Assembly: GCA_024233305.1 (NCBI GenBank)
Contig: JACKPV010000022.1
Coordinates: forward strand, 186,001 to 250,000
Source of the DNA: Verrucomicrobiales bacterium
Lineage (GTDB): Bacteria; Verrucomicrobiota; Verrucomicrobiia; Limisphaerales; J093
Direction: 5' to 3'
Length of the DNA stretch: 64,000 nucleotides
Part shown: positions 16,849 to 26,400 of the stretch, piece by piece
Numbering within the stretch: position 1 is the first letter of the stretch
Layout: the number at the start of each line of letters is the position of its first letter
The notes under the pieces: generated by a model
Told to the model about the DNA's origin: nothing
Database searches by the model: none
Seen by the model: the letters and a program-made list of their open reading frames with translations, nothing else
Position numbers and translations under genes: made by a program

Positions 16849-18354
16849 ATGCATGCCCCCCGGGAGATCGAGGAACTGGTGCGCGCGCGCCATCCGCTCG
16901 TCGCCATCGAGTCCGCCGAAGAGGAACGGATCGGCAGGTTCCTGTCGCAGCTTGCCCGCCGACTGGGCAAGCCACTGCTCACCTGGAGCTGCAACCGGGG
17001 CCTGCAGCCATTCGGCGCGCCCCGGCCCGCGGGCCGCCGACTCCCCGCGCCGGCCCCCGATCCACTGGCCGCCCTGGATGAAGTCGCGGCGCGGGTGGAG
17101 CCGGCCCTGTTCCTCTTTCATGACCTCCATCCCTGGATGGGCCGGCAGCACCCGGCGGTCATTCGCCGCCTCCGCGAACTGGCCCATGAACTGAAGGAAA
17201 GCCGGAAGACCGTCCTTCTGCTGTCACCGCAATGGGAACTGCCGGTGGAACTCGCGACCGAAGCCGCCCTGGTGCGCTTCCCGCTGCCGGACGAGAGCGG
17301 ATTGCTGGAGTTGATCGCCGGGCTCGAAACGGATCTCGCCGGACAAACGGAAGTAACGCTGGCCCTGGACGCGGCAACGCGCGAACGGCTCGCGCGGGCC
17401 GCGCTTGGCCTGTCGCACCACGAGGCTGAGACCGCCTTTGCCCGGATTCTGGTGCGGGACGCGCGGCTGGGCGCCGGTTCCGTGCCGGCCCTGCTCGAGG
17501 AAAAGCGGCGCGTGATCGCCCGCACCGGCCTGCTCGAGTTTTGTCCGCTCACCGAGAGCTTCGACACCCTGGGCGGTCTCGAAGGTCTCAAACAGTGGCT
17601 GCGCGTGCGCGAACGCGCCTTCACCCCCGAGGCCCGGGCCTTCGGCCTGCCGGCGCCCCGGGGCGTCCTGCTGCTCGGCGTGCAGGGCTGCGGGAAAAGC
17701 CTGGCCGCGAAAGCCGCCGCCGCGCTCTGGCAGGTCCCCCTGCTCCGCTTCGATGCCGGCCGGCTCTTCAGCAGCCTCGTCGGGTCCTCCGAGGAAAACA
17801 CCCGCCGCGCCATCGCGGTCGCGGAATCCGTGGCCCCCGCCGTTCTCTGGATCGACGAACTCGACAAGGCCTTTGCCGGTCTGCGCGGTTCGGGCGCCGG
17901 CGACAGCGGCACGACGGCGCGCGTGTTCGGCACGTTGCTGACCTGGCTGGCCGAGAAACAGGCGCCGGTGTTCGTGGCGGCCACCGCCAACGATCTGGGC
18001 GGCCTCCCTCCTGAATTGCTGCGCAAGGGCAGGTTCGACGAACTCTTCTTCGTCGATCTTCCCGAACCGACCGAACGCCACGAAATCCTCGCCATCCACC
18101 TGCGCAAACGGGGCCGCTCACCGGAGGGATTCGACCTGGCCCGGCTCGCCCGACGGGCCGAAGGATGCAGCGGCGCCGAGATGGAACAGGCCATCGTGGA
18201 CGCGCTGTGCGAGAGCTTCCACGCAGGACGCGAACTCACCACCGACGACGTCGCGAGCGCCCTCGAACGAATTGTGCCGTTGGCCCGCACGATGGCCGAA
18301 CCGGTGGCCGCCCTGCGGCAATGGGCGGCCGGACGGGCGCGCCCGGCCCGCTGA
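16849..18354 (+). CDS. AAA+ ATPase, Ycf46-like
   Basis: ATPase of 501 aa. The N-terminal half (IEELVRARHPLVAIESAEEERI, ALFLFHDLHPWM, KTVLLLSPQWELP) matches the degenerate first domain of Ycf46-type proteins. The second half is a full AAA+ module: Walker A GVQGCGKSLAAKA, Walker B AVLWIDELDKAF, sensor 1 VFVAATAND, and arginine-finger region PPELLRKGRFDELFFVDLP. The small lid domain follows (LARLARRAEGCSGAEMEQAI). Ycf46 proteins are poorly understood; in cyanobacteria one has been linked to CO2 uptake and photosynthesis. Here it ends a sigma factor-small protein-ATPase cluster, so a regulatory or remodelling role tied to that sigma factor is an inference. Confidence 0.88.
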   Translation: MHAPREIEELVRARHPLVAIESAEEERIGRFLSQLARRLGKPLLTWSCNRGLQPFGAPRPAGRRLPAPAPDPLAALDEVAARVEPALFLFHDLHPWMGRQHPAVIRRLRELAHELKESRKTVLLLSPQWELPVELATEAALVRFPLPDESGLLELIAGLETDLAGQTEVTLALDAATRERLARAALGLSHHEAETAFARILVRDARLGAGSVPALLEEKRRVIARTGLLEFCPLTESFDTLGGLEGLKQWLRVRERAFTPEARAFGLPAPRGVLLLGVQGCGKSLAAKAAAALWQVPLLRFDAGRLFSSLVGSSEENTRRAIAVAESVAPAVLWIDELDKAFAGLRGSGAGDSGTTARVFGTLLTWLAEKQAPVFVAATANDLGGLPPELLRKGRFDELFFVDLPEPTERHEILAIHLRKRGRSPEGFDLARLARRAEGCSGAEMEQAIVDALCESFHAGRELTTDDVASALERIVPLARTMAEPVAALRQWAAGRARPAR

Positions 18355-18474
18355 CGGACAGCGTCGCATGCTCCCTGCCCCGCCGCGCCCGCCGACCGAA
18401 ACAGTGACGCTCAAGCCATCATCCGGGACCGCCTCGCAGCCATCGCCCCCCCGCGCCAGGAAGCCACTGGCTTC

Positions 18475-18670
18475 TCAGCCGTATCGATTCAACCCGCGGT
18501 AGCCGCCGACGTACTTCGTTGCTGAGATCCAAGGGCTTACGCGGTCCCGCCGGTTCCGACCGGCAGCAACGTCTTCGTGAATCGTCACGCCCGGCCGCAG
18601 GCGCCGTATCCCCACTGAACCATGCGCCGACCATACGTCGGCGGCTCCGGTTTCTGAAGGGTCACCGCTC
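18475..18670. repeat. ~200-bp intergenic repeat with inverted ends, copy A
   Basis: Aligns along its length with copies B (46050-46250) and C (60277-60477). Shared blocks are ATCGATTCAAC, GTAGCCGCCGACGT near the left end, an internal CGACCGGCAG...CGTGAATCGTC block, and GCGCCGACNNNACGTCGGCGGC near the right end. The two ends are imperfect inverted repeats of about 40 bp. The copy ends exactly at the trpE stop codon, so it occupies the space between the convergent AAA+ ATPase and trpE genes. No protein is encoded. Confidence 0.75.
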
Positions 18671-20219
18671 AAGCCTCCCGCGCCCGGGCCTCGGCGGCGA
18701 ACTGCTCCGCCATGGCGACCGCCTTGCGCATGGCGCGGGATTTGTTGACGGTTTCCATGAACTCCGCCTCGGGATCCGAGTCATTAACCCAGCCCCCCCC
18801 GGCCTGGATGTGAACCTGGCCGTCCTTGAGCAGAGCGGTCCGGATGGTAATGCAGCAATCCAGGTTGCCATTGAAGGAGAAGTAGCCCACACACCCCCCG
18901 TAGGGTCCCCGCTGGGTTTGTTCGAGTTCGGCGATGATTTGCATCGCCCGGATCTTGGGCGCCCCGGTCAGGGTGCCGGCCGGGAAGGTGGCCCGCATGA
19001 GATCGAAGGCGTCGCGTTCGGCGGCCAGGCGTCCCTCGACCTGCGACACGATGTGCATCACGTGGCTGTACCGTTCGATGATCATGAGGTCGCGGACCTG
19101 CACCGTGCCGAACTCGCAAACCCGACCCACGTCGTTGCGCGCCAGGTCCACGAGCATCACGTGCTCGGCCCGCTCCTTGGGATCCGCCAGCAATTCAGCG
19201 GCCCGTGCCTCATCTTCCTCGACCGTCGCCCCCCGCGGACGGGTTCCCGCAATGGGGCGGATCTCGACCTGCCGGTCCTCGCACCGCACGTGGATCTCGG
19301 GCGACGCCCCGACGAGCGAGAAGCCCTCGAGTTCCAGGAGGAACATGTAGGGCGACGGGTTGATCGTGCGGGCGGCCCGGTAGACATCGATAGGCGAGGC
19401 CCGCAGGGGGGCGGAAAACCGCTGCGAGCCCACGACCTGAATGATGTCGCCCGCCACGATGTATTCCTTGGCGCGCCGGACGTTTCCGAGGAACACCTCC
19501 TGCTTCATGTTCGAGGTGAAGGGAATCTCCGGCGTCTCGGTCGGAATGCTCGAGGGCCGGTGCTCGACGGGCAGTTCGAGCAGCGAAACCAGCCGGTCGA
19601 CTTCGGCCACAGCGTCCTCGTAGGCCTCGCCGGGATCGGCGCCGTCCTCGAGAAAGGCGTTCACCAGCACCGTGAGGCTCTGGTTGACGCGGTCGAAGAT
19701 CAGCAACTCGTCCGCGACGAGGAAGAGCAGCACCGGCGTGCCGAGATCGTTCGCCTCCGGGCGCGGCACCACCGGCTCGATGTCGTGGATGAACTCGTAG
19801 CCCAGGAAGCCGACCGCGCCGCCGGTGAAGCGCGGCAGCCCCGGCAGGTTCACCGGGCGGTAACGGCGCATCACCTGCTGCACCACCTCCAGGCCGTCCC
19901 GGACAAAGCCGGGCTCCCGGCCGGCGCGGGCGGCGTCCACCGTCCAGGTCCGCGTGACCACCCCGGCTTCGATCATCTCGACCGTGGCCTCCCGCTGGCG
20001 GACAATCGCGCGCGGGCTGCAGCCGACGAACGAGTACCGGCCGATGTGTTCGCCGCCCTCGACCGACTCGAACAGGAAGGACTCCCCCTGCCCGCGGATC
20101 TTGAGATAGGCCGAAAGGGGCGTTTCGAAGTCACCCAGCAGCCGGCGATAAACGGGGATCAGGTTTCCCTGCCCGGCCAGCTGGCGGAACTGTGATTGCG
20201 TCGGAGCGAACATTTGCAT
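18669..20219 (-). CDS. trpE: Anthranilate synthase component I
   Basis: Converts chorismate plus glutamine-derived ammonia to anthranilate, the first step of tryptophan synthesis. The 516-aa length is normal. The N-terminus (QFRQLAGQGNLIPVYRRLL) is typical TrpE, followed by SFLFESVEGGEHIGRYSFVG. The chorismate-binding C-terminal domain shows GDIIQVVGSQRFSAPL, SPEIHVRCED, RPIAGTRPRGAT, HVMLVDLARNDVGRVCEFG, GTLTGAPKIRAMQII and YGGCVGYFSFNGNLD. It could be PabB, but the overall match favours TrpE. Either ATG 20219 or ATG 20213 may be used. The first 89 bp overlap the preceding membrane-protein gene in another frame. No trpG or trpD is present nearby. Confidence 0.93.
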   Translation of the reverse strand: MQMFAPTQSQFRQLAGQGNLIPVYRRLLGDFETPLSAYLKIRGQGESFLFESVEGGEHIGRYSFVGCSPRAIVRQREATVEMIEAGVVTRTWTVDAARAGREPGFVRDGLEVVQQVMRRYRPVNLPGLPRFTGGAVGFLGYEFIHDIEPVVPRPEANDLGTPVLLFLVADELLIFDRVNQSLTVLVNAFLEDGADPGEAYEDAVAEVDRLVSLLELPVEHRPSSIPTETPEIPFTSNMKQEVFLGNVRRAKEYIVAGDIIQVVGSQRFSAPLRASPIDVYRAARTINPSPYMFLLELEGFSLVGASPEIHVRCEDRQVEIRPIAGTRPRGATVEEDEARAAELLADPKERAEHVMLVDLARNDVGRVCEFGTVQVRDLMIIERYSHVMHIVSQVEGRLAAERDAFDLMRATFPAGTLTGAPKIRAMQIIAELEQTQRGPYGGCVGYFSFNGNLDCCITIRTALLKDGQVHIQAGGGWVNDSDPEAEFMETVNKSRAMRKAVAMAEQFAAEARAREA

Positions 20220-20766
20220 TCAGGTTGAAGGGCGGGCGGCGCGGACCGCGTCGGAGCAGTCCGCGGACGCCCAACCAGGTGAAGAGCGGAACCGCGATGG
20301 CAAATCCCACAAAGCCGAAACCCAGCCCGAGCAGCACCTGGTTGCCACCGGCGAAGACGATCACCGCGACGCCCAGGCCGGCATAGGCCAGGGATTGCGC
20401 GCCCAAGCAGAGGTAGTAAAGCCCCCGCGGCGCATCGGACAGACGATCGGCCAGCCAGGTCCGGTAGGCCGGCTCGCCCATGGTGCGGCTCAGCCAGGCC
20501 GACTGGCAGTTGCGCGCCGCCACCAGAATGCTGGTGGTCGCCAGCATCAGGGCCGGCAAGGGCCAGGCGGCGAGCGCCGCGCAGATCACCGCGTTCAGGA
20601 GGAGTCCCCCGCGCCATCCCAGCGCCCGCGCCAAAGGGTTGGCTTCAAGCGTCAGTCGCGGTGTGGCCAGCCAGGTGCTGAAGAAATCCGCCCCCCGGGC
20701 GAGGATTAACAACAACAGCAGCAGCCAGTACTCGGCGCTGCCGAAAGCCACGAACTCCTGGTTCAC
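20131..20766 (-). CDS. Multi-pass membrane protein of unknown function
   Basis: Protein of 211 aa starting with GTG, whose GTGA overlaps the hisI stop codon by 4 bp. About five hydrophobic segments are visible (YWLLLLLLILARGADFFS, LLLNAVICAALAAWPLPALML, GLYYLCLGAQSLAYAGLGVAVIVF, VLLGLGFGFVGFAIAVPLFTWL). The polar C-terminal tail of about 35 residues is encoded by DNA that also encodes the TrpE N-terminus. No family was recognised. Coupling to hisI and the long overlap with trpE suggest co-transcription; its role in amino-acid metabolism, if any, is unknown. Confidence 0.75.
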   Translation of the reverse strand: MNQEFVAFGSAEYWLLLLLLILARGADFFSTWLATPRLTLEANPLARALGWRGGLLLNAVICAALAAWPLPALMLATTSILVAARNCQSAWLSRTMGEPAYRTWLADRLSDAPRGLYYLCLGAQSLAYAGLGVAVIVFAGGNQVLLGLGFGFVGFAIAVPLFTWLGVRGLLRRGPRRPPFNLNANVRSDAITVPPAGRAGKPDPRLSPAAG

Positions 20767-21149
20767 TTGTTGCCGTAGATCTGCGCCGGATCTCCCAACC
20801 GCTCCTCGGTCACCGTAATCTCCCCGCCGGGCCTCACCGAACGGAAAAAGCAGGAGCGGTAACCTTCATGGCACGCGGCCCCCGTCTGCTCGACCTGGAT
20901 CAGCAGCGTGTCGCCATCGCAATCGAAAGCCACGTCCTTGACCAACTGCACGTGCCCGCTGGTTTCCCCCTTGATCCAGTACTTCTGCCGGGACCGGCTC
21001 CAGAAGACGGTCTTGCTCAGTTCGAGCGTTTTCTCGAGGGATTCCCGGTTCATCCAGGCCATCATCAACACCCGCCCGGTGCCATGGTCCTGCACGATGG
21101 CCGGGATCAGGCCGTCCGCGTTGAATTTCAGCTGGTCAAACAGACTCAT
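20763..21149 (-). CDS. hisI: Phosphoribosyl-AMP cyclohydrolase
   Basis: Third step of histidine biosynthesis, opening the adenine ring of PR-AMP; cytoplasmic. It is 128 aa, the usual length for a monofunctional HisI without the HisE domain. Diagnostic segments are MMAWMNRESLEKTL, VFWSRSRQKYWIKGETSGH, the metal-binding DCDGDTLLIQVEQTG and ACHEGYRSCFF. It is encoded 80 bp downstream of hisF on the same strand. Its stop overlaps the GTG of the membrane-protein gene. Confidence 0.95.
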   Translation of the reverse strand: MSLFDQLKFNADGLIPAIVQDHGTGRVLMMAWMNRESLEKTLELSKTVFWSRSRQKYWIKGETSGHVQLVKDVAFDCDGDTLLIQVEQTGAACHEGYRSCFFRSVRPGGEITVTEERLGDPAQIYGNK

Positions 21150-21229
21150 AAGCGCGGACCAGTTCTAGGGAAAGCGGGCCAGAGTGCAATCTGGAATCGC
21201 AGAATCCTGCCGCCGGGATTGCCCCTCGC

Positions 21230-22018
21230 TCAGACCGTCAGACGATCGCGCCGCACCGCGATGCCCCGGCGTTCAAGGCAGGCCTTCACCTCATCCACCG
21301 TGTATTCGTTGAAATGGAAGATGCTGGCCGCCAGGACGGCGTCCGCCTTCCCCTGCTCAAGCACCTCGACCATATGTTCCAGGTTCCCAGCCCCGCCGCT
21401 GGCCACCACCGGCACCCCTACCATCTCGCTCACCCGCCGGGTGGCCTCGAGGTCGTACCCCGCCTTCGTCCCGTCCGCATCGATGCTGTTGAGCACGATT
21501 TCCCCCGCGCCGAGTTCCACCGCCCGCGCCGCCCACTCGACCGCGTCCAGCCCCGTGCCGCCCCGATCGCCGCGGGAGCGCACCGCCCACCGGCCCGGTT
21601 CCACCCGCCGGGCATCAATCGACACCACGATGCACTGGCTACCGTACTTCTCGGCGCCGGCGCGGATCAGATCCGGATTCGCAATGGCGGCGGAGTTGAT
21701 GCTCACCTTGTCCGCGCCGGCCCGGAGCATGCGCCCCATGTCCTCAAGGGTCCGGATCCCTCCGCCGACGGTGAGCGGCATGAAGCAGCGGTCCGCCACC
21801 CGCTCGATAACCTCGACCATCGTGGCCCGTTCGTGGGCGCTGGCGGTGATGTCGAAGAAGACCATTTCGTCCGCCCCCTGGTCATTGTAGCGGACGGCGA
21901 GTTCCACCGGATCGCCGACATCGCGCAAGCCGCCGGTTTCGGCCTTGCCGAACTGCACGCCCCGGGTCACGCGACCGTTGTGGACGTCCAGACAGGGAAT
22001 GACTCGCTTTGCCAGCAC
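21230..22018 (-). CDS. hisF: Imidazole glycerol phosphate synthase, cyclase subunit
   Basis: Forms IGP and AICAR from PRFAR with ammonia supplied by HisH. The (beta/alpha)8 barrel is complete at 262 aa: LAKRVIPCLDVHNGRV with catalytic Asp, VFFDITASAHERATM, PLTVGGGIRTLEDM, GADKVSINSAAI, GAGEIVLNSIDADGTKAGYD with the second catalytic Asp, and VPVVASGGAGNLEHM. The start is set at GTG 22018 because family members begin M-LAKRIIPCLD; an in-frame upstream ATG would add 19 unrelated residues. hisI follows on the same strand; hisH and hisA are not in the window. Confidence 0.95.
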   Translation of the reverse strand: MLAKRVIPCLDVHNGRVTRGVQFGKAETGGLRDVGDPVELAVRYNDQGADEMVFFDITASAHERATMVEVIERVADRCFMPLTVGGGIRTLEDMGRMLRAGADKVSINSAAIANPDLIRAGAEKYGSQCIVVSIDARRVEPGRWAVRSRGDRGGTGLDAVEWAARAVELGAGEIVLNSIDADGTKAGYDLEATRRVSEMVGVPVVASGGAGNLEHMVEVLEQGKADAVLAASIFHFNEYTVDEVKACLERRGIAVRRDRLTV

Positions 22019-22071
22019 GGGAGAGAAACTAGCCGCGGGGTTTCGGGGACGGAAGGACGTTCTTCGCCCGG

Positions 22072-23457
22072 TCAAGCGGGGCGGACCACGGCGGCGAGTT
22101 CGGGCCAGAGCAGCGCGCCAAGCCGCATGCCATCCGCGAAATTCCGCAGATCGAACTTCTCGTTCGGGGAATGCGGGTTGTCGTCCGGAAGCGCCAGCCC
22201 AAGCATCAACGTTTCGACGCCGAGCACGCGTTTGAAGTCGTTGACGATCGGGATGGATCCGCCTTCCCGCAACAGGACCGGATCGCGACGGAAGGCCTGT
22301 TTCAGGGCCCGCAAAGCGGCGTCCGCCAGCGGATTGGCGGGATCGAGCAGATAAGGGGCCCCGCCGTGGCCGGGCTCGACCTCAAGGCGCACGCCGGTCG
22401 GGCACGCCCGCTTGAGGTGCTGGCGCATGAGTCGCGCCATGCGTTCGGGTCGCTGATCCGGTACCAGCCGCAGGGTGAGTTTGGCGCTGGCCCAGGCCGG
22501 GACGATGGTCTTGCTGCCCTCGCCCTGGTAGCCGCTGGTGAGCCCGTTGATTTCCAGCGTGGGACGGGCGCTGCGCCGTTCCCAGGCGGTGTATCCGCGC
22601 TCGCCGAACAAGTCGGGAACCCCCAGGAAACGCGCGTAGCGGCGCTCGTTGAACGGCAGCCGCGCCAGTTCGCGACGATCCTGCCGCGAAAGCGGGCGCA
22701 CCTCGTCGTAGAATCCCGGGACCGTGATACGACCGTGCTTGTCCCGGAGGGAGGCCAGGAGCTGACAGAGGGCCATTGCGGGGTTTTCGAGCGAACCACC
22801 GAAGATGCCGGAATGCAGGTCCCGCGAGGGACCGTGCAGGCGGACTTCCAGGGCGACCACGCCGCGCAAGGAACAGGTCAACGCGGGCAGGTCCCGCGAC
22901 GGCATGCCGGTGTCCGAGATGACCACGGCGTCGCAGTGAAGTTCGCGGCGCTTCTGCGAAAGGAAGGGCGCGAGGTTTCCGCTGCCGACCTCTTCCTCGC
23001 CCTCGATCAGGAACGTCAGGTCGCAGGGCAGTTCGGAACCCGTTTGCAGCCAGGCCTCGACCGCCTTCAAGTGCGCCAGGTGCTGTCCCTTGTTGTCGCT
23101 GGCTCCACGGCCGAACAGCGAATGCCCAGCGATACGCGGCTCGAAGGGCGGGCTTTCCCATAACTCGAATGGTTCCGCCGGCTGAACATCGTAGTGACCG
23201 TAGACGAGGAAGTGCGGCCGGCGCAATCCGCGCCGCCGGGGAGTGCGGGCCAGCACGATCGGATTGCCGTCGGTCGGATGCACGCCGGTCTCGAGCCCGA
23301 TCTGCCGGCACAAACCGGCAATCCAATCCGCGCACGCAGCCACATCCGCCTTGTGAGCCGGCTGGGCCGAGACACTCGGGATCCGGACGTAGTCGCACAA
23401 CTGTTCCACCGACCGGGACTGCCCGGCGGCCAGATGATCGAGGATCTGCTGCATCAT
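22072..23457 (-). CDS. M20-family metallopeptidase (dipeptidase)
   Basis: Zinc aminopeptidase/dipeptidase of 461 aa, probably cytoplasmic. Metal ligands and catalytic residues are visible: FLVYGHYDVQPAEP, GRGASDNKGQHLAHL, LIEGEEEVGSGNL with the catalytic Glu, VISDTGMP, and the dimerisation (lid) domain from about residue 190 (SLRGVVALEVRLHGPSRDLH). The C-terminus contains VLREGGSIPIVNDF-like sequence and a final His region (DDNPHSPNEKF). Start ATG 23457 gives a normal N-terminus (MMQQILDHLAAGQ). It lies 19 bp downstream of the AsmA-like gene. It could also act on N-acylated amino acids. Confidence 0.92.
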   Translation of the reverse strand: MMQQILDHLAAGQSRSVEQLCDYVRIPSVSAQPAHKADVAACADWIAGLCRQIGLETGVHPTDGNPIVLARTPRRRGLRRPHFLVYGHYDVQPAEPFELWESPPFEPRIAGHSLFGRGASDNKGQHLAHLKAVEAWLQTGSELPCDLTFLIEGEEEVGSGNLAPFLSQKRRELHCDAVVISDTGMPSRDLPALTCSLRGVVALEVRLHGPSRDLHSGIFGGSLENPAMALCQLLASLRDKHGRITVPGFYDEVRPLSRQDRRELARLPFNERRYARFLGVPDLFGERGYTAWERRSARPTLEINGLTSGYQGEGSKTIVPAWASAKLTLRLVPDQRPERMARLMRQHLKRACPTGVRLEVEPGHGGAPYLLDPANPLADAALRALKQAFRRDPVLLREGGSIPIVNDFKRVLGVETLMLGLALPDDNPHSPNEKFDLRNFADGMRLGALLWPELAAVVRPA

Positions 23458-23476
23458 GAGGAGCGGATGGCGGCGG

Positions 23477-26400
23477 TCATTGCGGGGGCGCCTTGGTGGC
23501 GCCCGAGGCGTCGGGAGGCGCCAGGAGGTCGGGCCGAAAAGGCAGGACACCCCCGGGCGGCGGCATGTCGCCGGAGACCGCCGGCTCCGGGGCCGTCCGG
23601 ACCGGCGCCGTGGAGGAACCGTTAACCGGTCGGCTGCGGGCGCCGGCAAGGAGCGCGTTCAGGCGCACAGGATTGATCACGTTCGTCAGACTCCCCGGCG
23701 TACCCCGGATCGTGGACAGTTCCCGCAGTTCGACGTAGCCGGGCCGGGAGGCGGGCGGGAGACTCTCGAAGCCGAGGCGTTGGGCGACGGATTCGCCCAG
23801 CGCCAGTTCAACGGGCAGGTCCACGCGCGTGTTGGCCAGACGGCCGTCCGAATGCACATCGCCCTGCACGCTCATGATCAGGTTGTCCGAAACCAGCGCG
23901 ACGTGATCCAGCGACCAGACTCCCCCCCCCTGGGAAGTGGCCTGTCCACCAAGATAGCGGATCTCGGGCTCAAGCAGTTCCTCCGCCCCCAGGGAGTCCG
24001 CCACGGGCGACAACAACTCACGGGTCCATTCGGGCAGCACCCGGAAATTCAGGTTGGTCAGACCGAGGTTGATCCGCCCCGCGCGACCACCATCGCCCGG
24101 GCCCGCCGCGTCGAGCGCCAGGTCGACATCTACCTGACCGATGTAGCGGCCCGGTACGCATCCCCACAAGGTCGTCGTCAGCGGCGCAAGCGGTATGCTC
24201 CCGGCGGTGACTTTCCACTGCGATCGGGTCTCTCCCCCGGCCCGCAGGGTCTCGCCGGCGATCCGCACCGGGCGGTCGAACACCTCCATCTCGCATCGCT
24301 CGACCACCATCCGGTCGGGCGCGATCTGCACCCGGCCGCGCCAATCGCGGATCGCGAGGTCGCCCAGCTGCACTTTGTCCACGGTGACCTCCCCGTTCAA
24401 CTCCTTGAGGGTCGGGGCCGGCAGCAGGAGGACCTGCGGCCCGGCATCGAAAGCGGTTCCTGCTGCCTGCGCCGCCACCTCGCCCCGGGCGCCTGTCGCC
24501 TCCTGGGCCCGGTAGTATGCGAGCACCGGCGTCAGATCGAGCGAGTCCGCACGAAGCGCAAGCCGGCTGGCCACCGCATTGGTCGGGGCGAAATCGAGAT
24601 CCCCGCCCAGCACCATGGAGTTGGCCGATTCCTTCGTTGCCGGCAGTGACACGATGTTGGTGCCCAGCGCAAACCGCCAGCCGGTCTGCACCCCGCGCAG
24701 CGACGCGGAGAGCGTCAACGGAAAGTGCCTGCGCCCGGTCCGCGCCTCCTGCACCACCAGCTTCTCGGTTTTCAAGTCGAGCTCGATGGGGTGGCTCCCG
24801 GATGGATCCACGGTAAACCGTCCGTCGCCGTCAATGGCTCCTTCGCCCAGCAAAATGCCGGGCGCGTAAGGGGCCAAGAACGGGTTCAAGGCCGAACCGC
24901 CCAGGTTGACCAGCTGGAACCGGAACTCCCCTGACCCGTCCACCCGAGCCAGCCGTCCGCTCCCATAAATGGTGCCCGTGGGTCCCAGATGCCGTCCGCA
25001 ACTCGCCGCGGCGTTGTGCAGAAAGAACACGTCCTTGGTCCAGTCCGCCGCAAAGTCGGCGCGCAAATCGTGGCCGCTGAACCGATAATCCCCGAGGCGC
25101 CCCTGCAACGCGGTGGACAACACCCGCACCCCGACGCTCTTCGCCAACGGCTCGGAGCGCACGGTCGTTTCCACCCGCAGCGAGCCGTCCCTGACCTCCA
25201 CCGCCGGGTGCGGGAAATGCGCCACGAGATTCGTGAGCACGAACTCGGTCGTCGTCTCGAAGCGCACTTCCTGATCCCGCCACTCGAGGCTGCCGGAACC
25301 CCGGCTGCGCAGCAGGGGGAGATCGTCCATCCACGCCTGAAGATTGAGTTCCTCGGCGGTCAGCCCGAGGTAGTCCACGAGTGCCACATCGCCCTGGAGT
25401 TCGATCGCGGCATGGGAGACGACCCGGTCGCCCAACGGAAAGGCGAGCTGTTCGATCCGGTTCGTGAAATCCAACCGCACCCGTCGCCCGGCGTCGCGAT
25501 GGTGCACCCAGCCGGTGAAATCCAGCACTCCCGCGGGAATCCGGGGACCGAACAGCGGCCGCCAGGCGGCCAGGTCCAGGCGGTTGACGGCGATTTCCAC
25601 GTTCGCCTCCGTGGTGTCCGGCTTCGGGTTCAGCCGGTTCCAGTCCAGATTGATCGTGACCGGCACGCCCACCCGGATCACTTCGTTCGTCCCTTGCCGC
25701 CCGGACAGCGCCAACGACTTCACCTGGGCCTTCTGATTTTCCAGCTGAAGGTTGACGTCGAAAGCGAGGTCCAGGTCCAACGACGGCGTCGCCCCCTCCG
25801 CCACTTCGAAGCTCAACCGACGGGCCTGCCAGCCGCTGTTCACATTGATCACGCTCCCGTTCTTGCTGAAATCGATCCGGGCCTGTCCGTCGATTCCCGA
25901 CTCGCCAAACTTCATCCCGAAACTCCCCCCGAGCAGGTTCAGCACCCGGTGGTCCAGCCCCGTCAACACGCAGTCCACCAGCATGTCCACGCTGTTGGGT
26001 TCGACGACCCCGCTCAATTCCAGCCGGCCAAGGGAGCCATCCGGCCCATCGAAGCGCAGTTCGCAGGCGCGCAGGTTCTTCTCCGCCAGACTTCCGCGCA
26101 ATCGGGCCTCGATCCCGGCGAGTTCCGCATAGTCCCCCGTGGCTTCGACGGGCTTCAGCCGCACGTCAGCGTCGAAACTCACCGGCATCGAGCGACGGCT
26201 CAGCAGGAAGGCCAACTGACCCTCGCACTGCATGACCAGCGCGCCGGTCAGGGCCGCGCCCGGGCCGGCGCCCGCTCTGGAAAGCCGCACCCCGGACCGC
26301 ACGGTGACCTGCGCCGGCTCCTCCTCCGACGGACGGGTCGACGTGAGATCCAGCCCTTCGATCCGGCTCACCACCCGGGAACCGTCCGACAGCCGACGAC

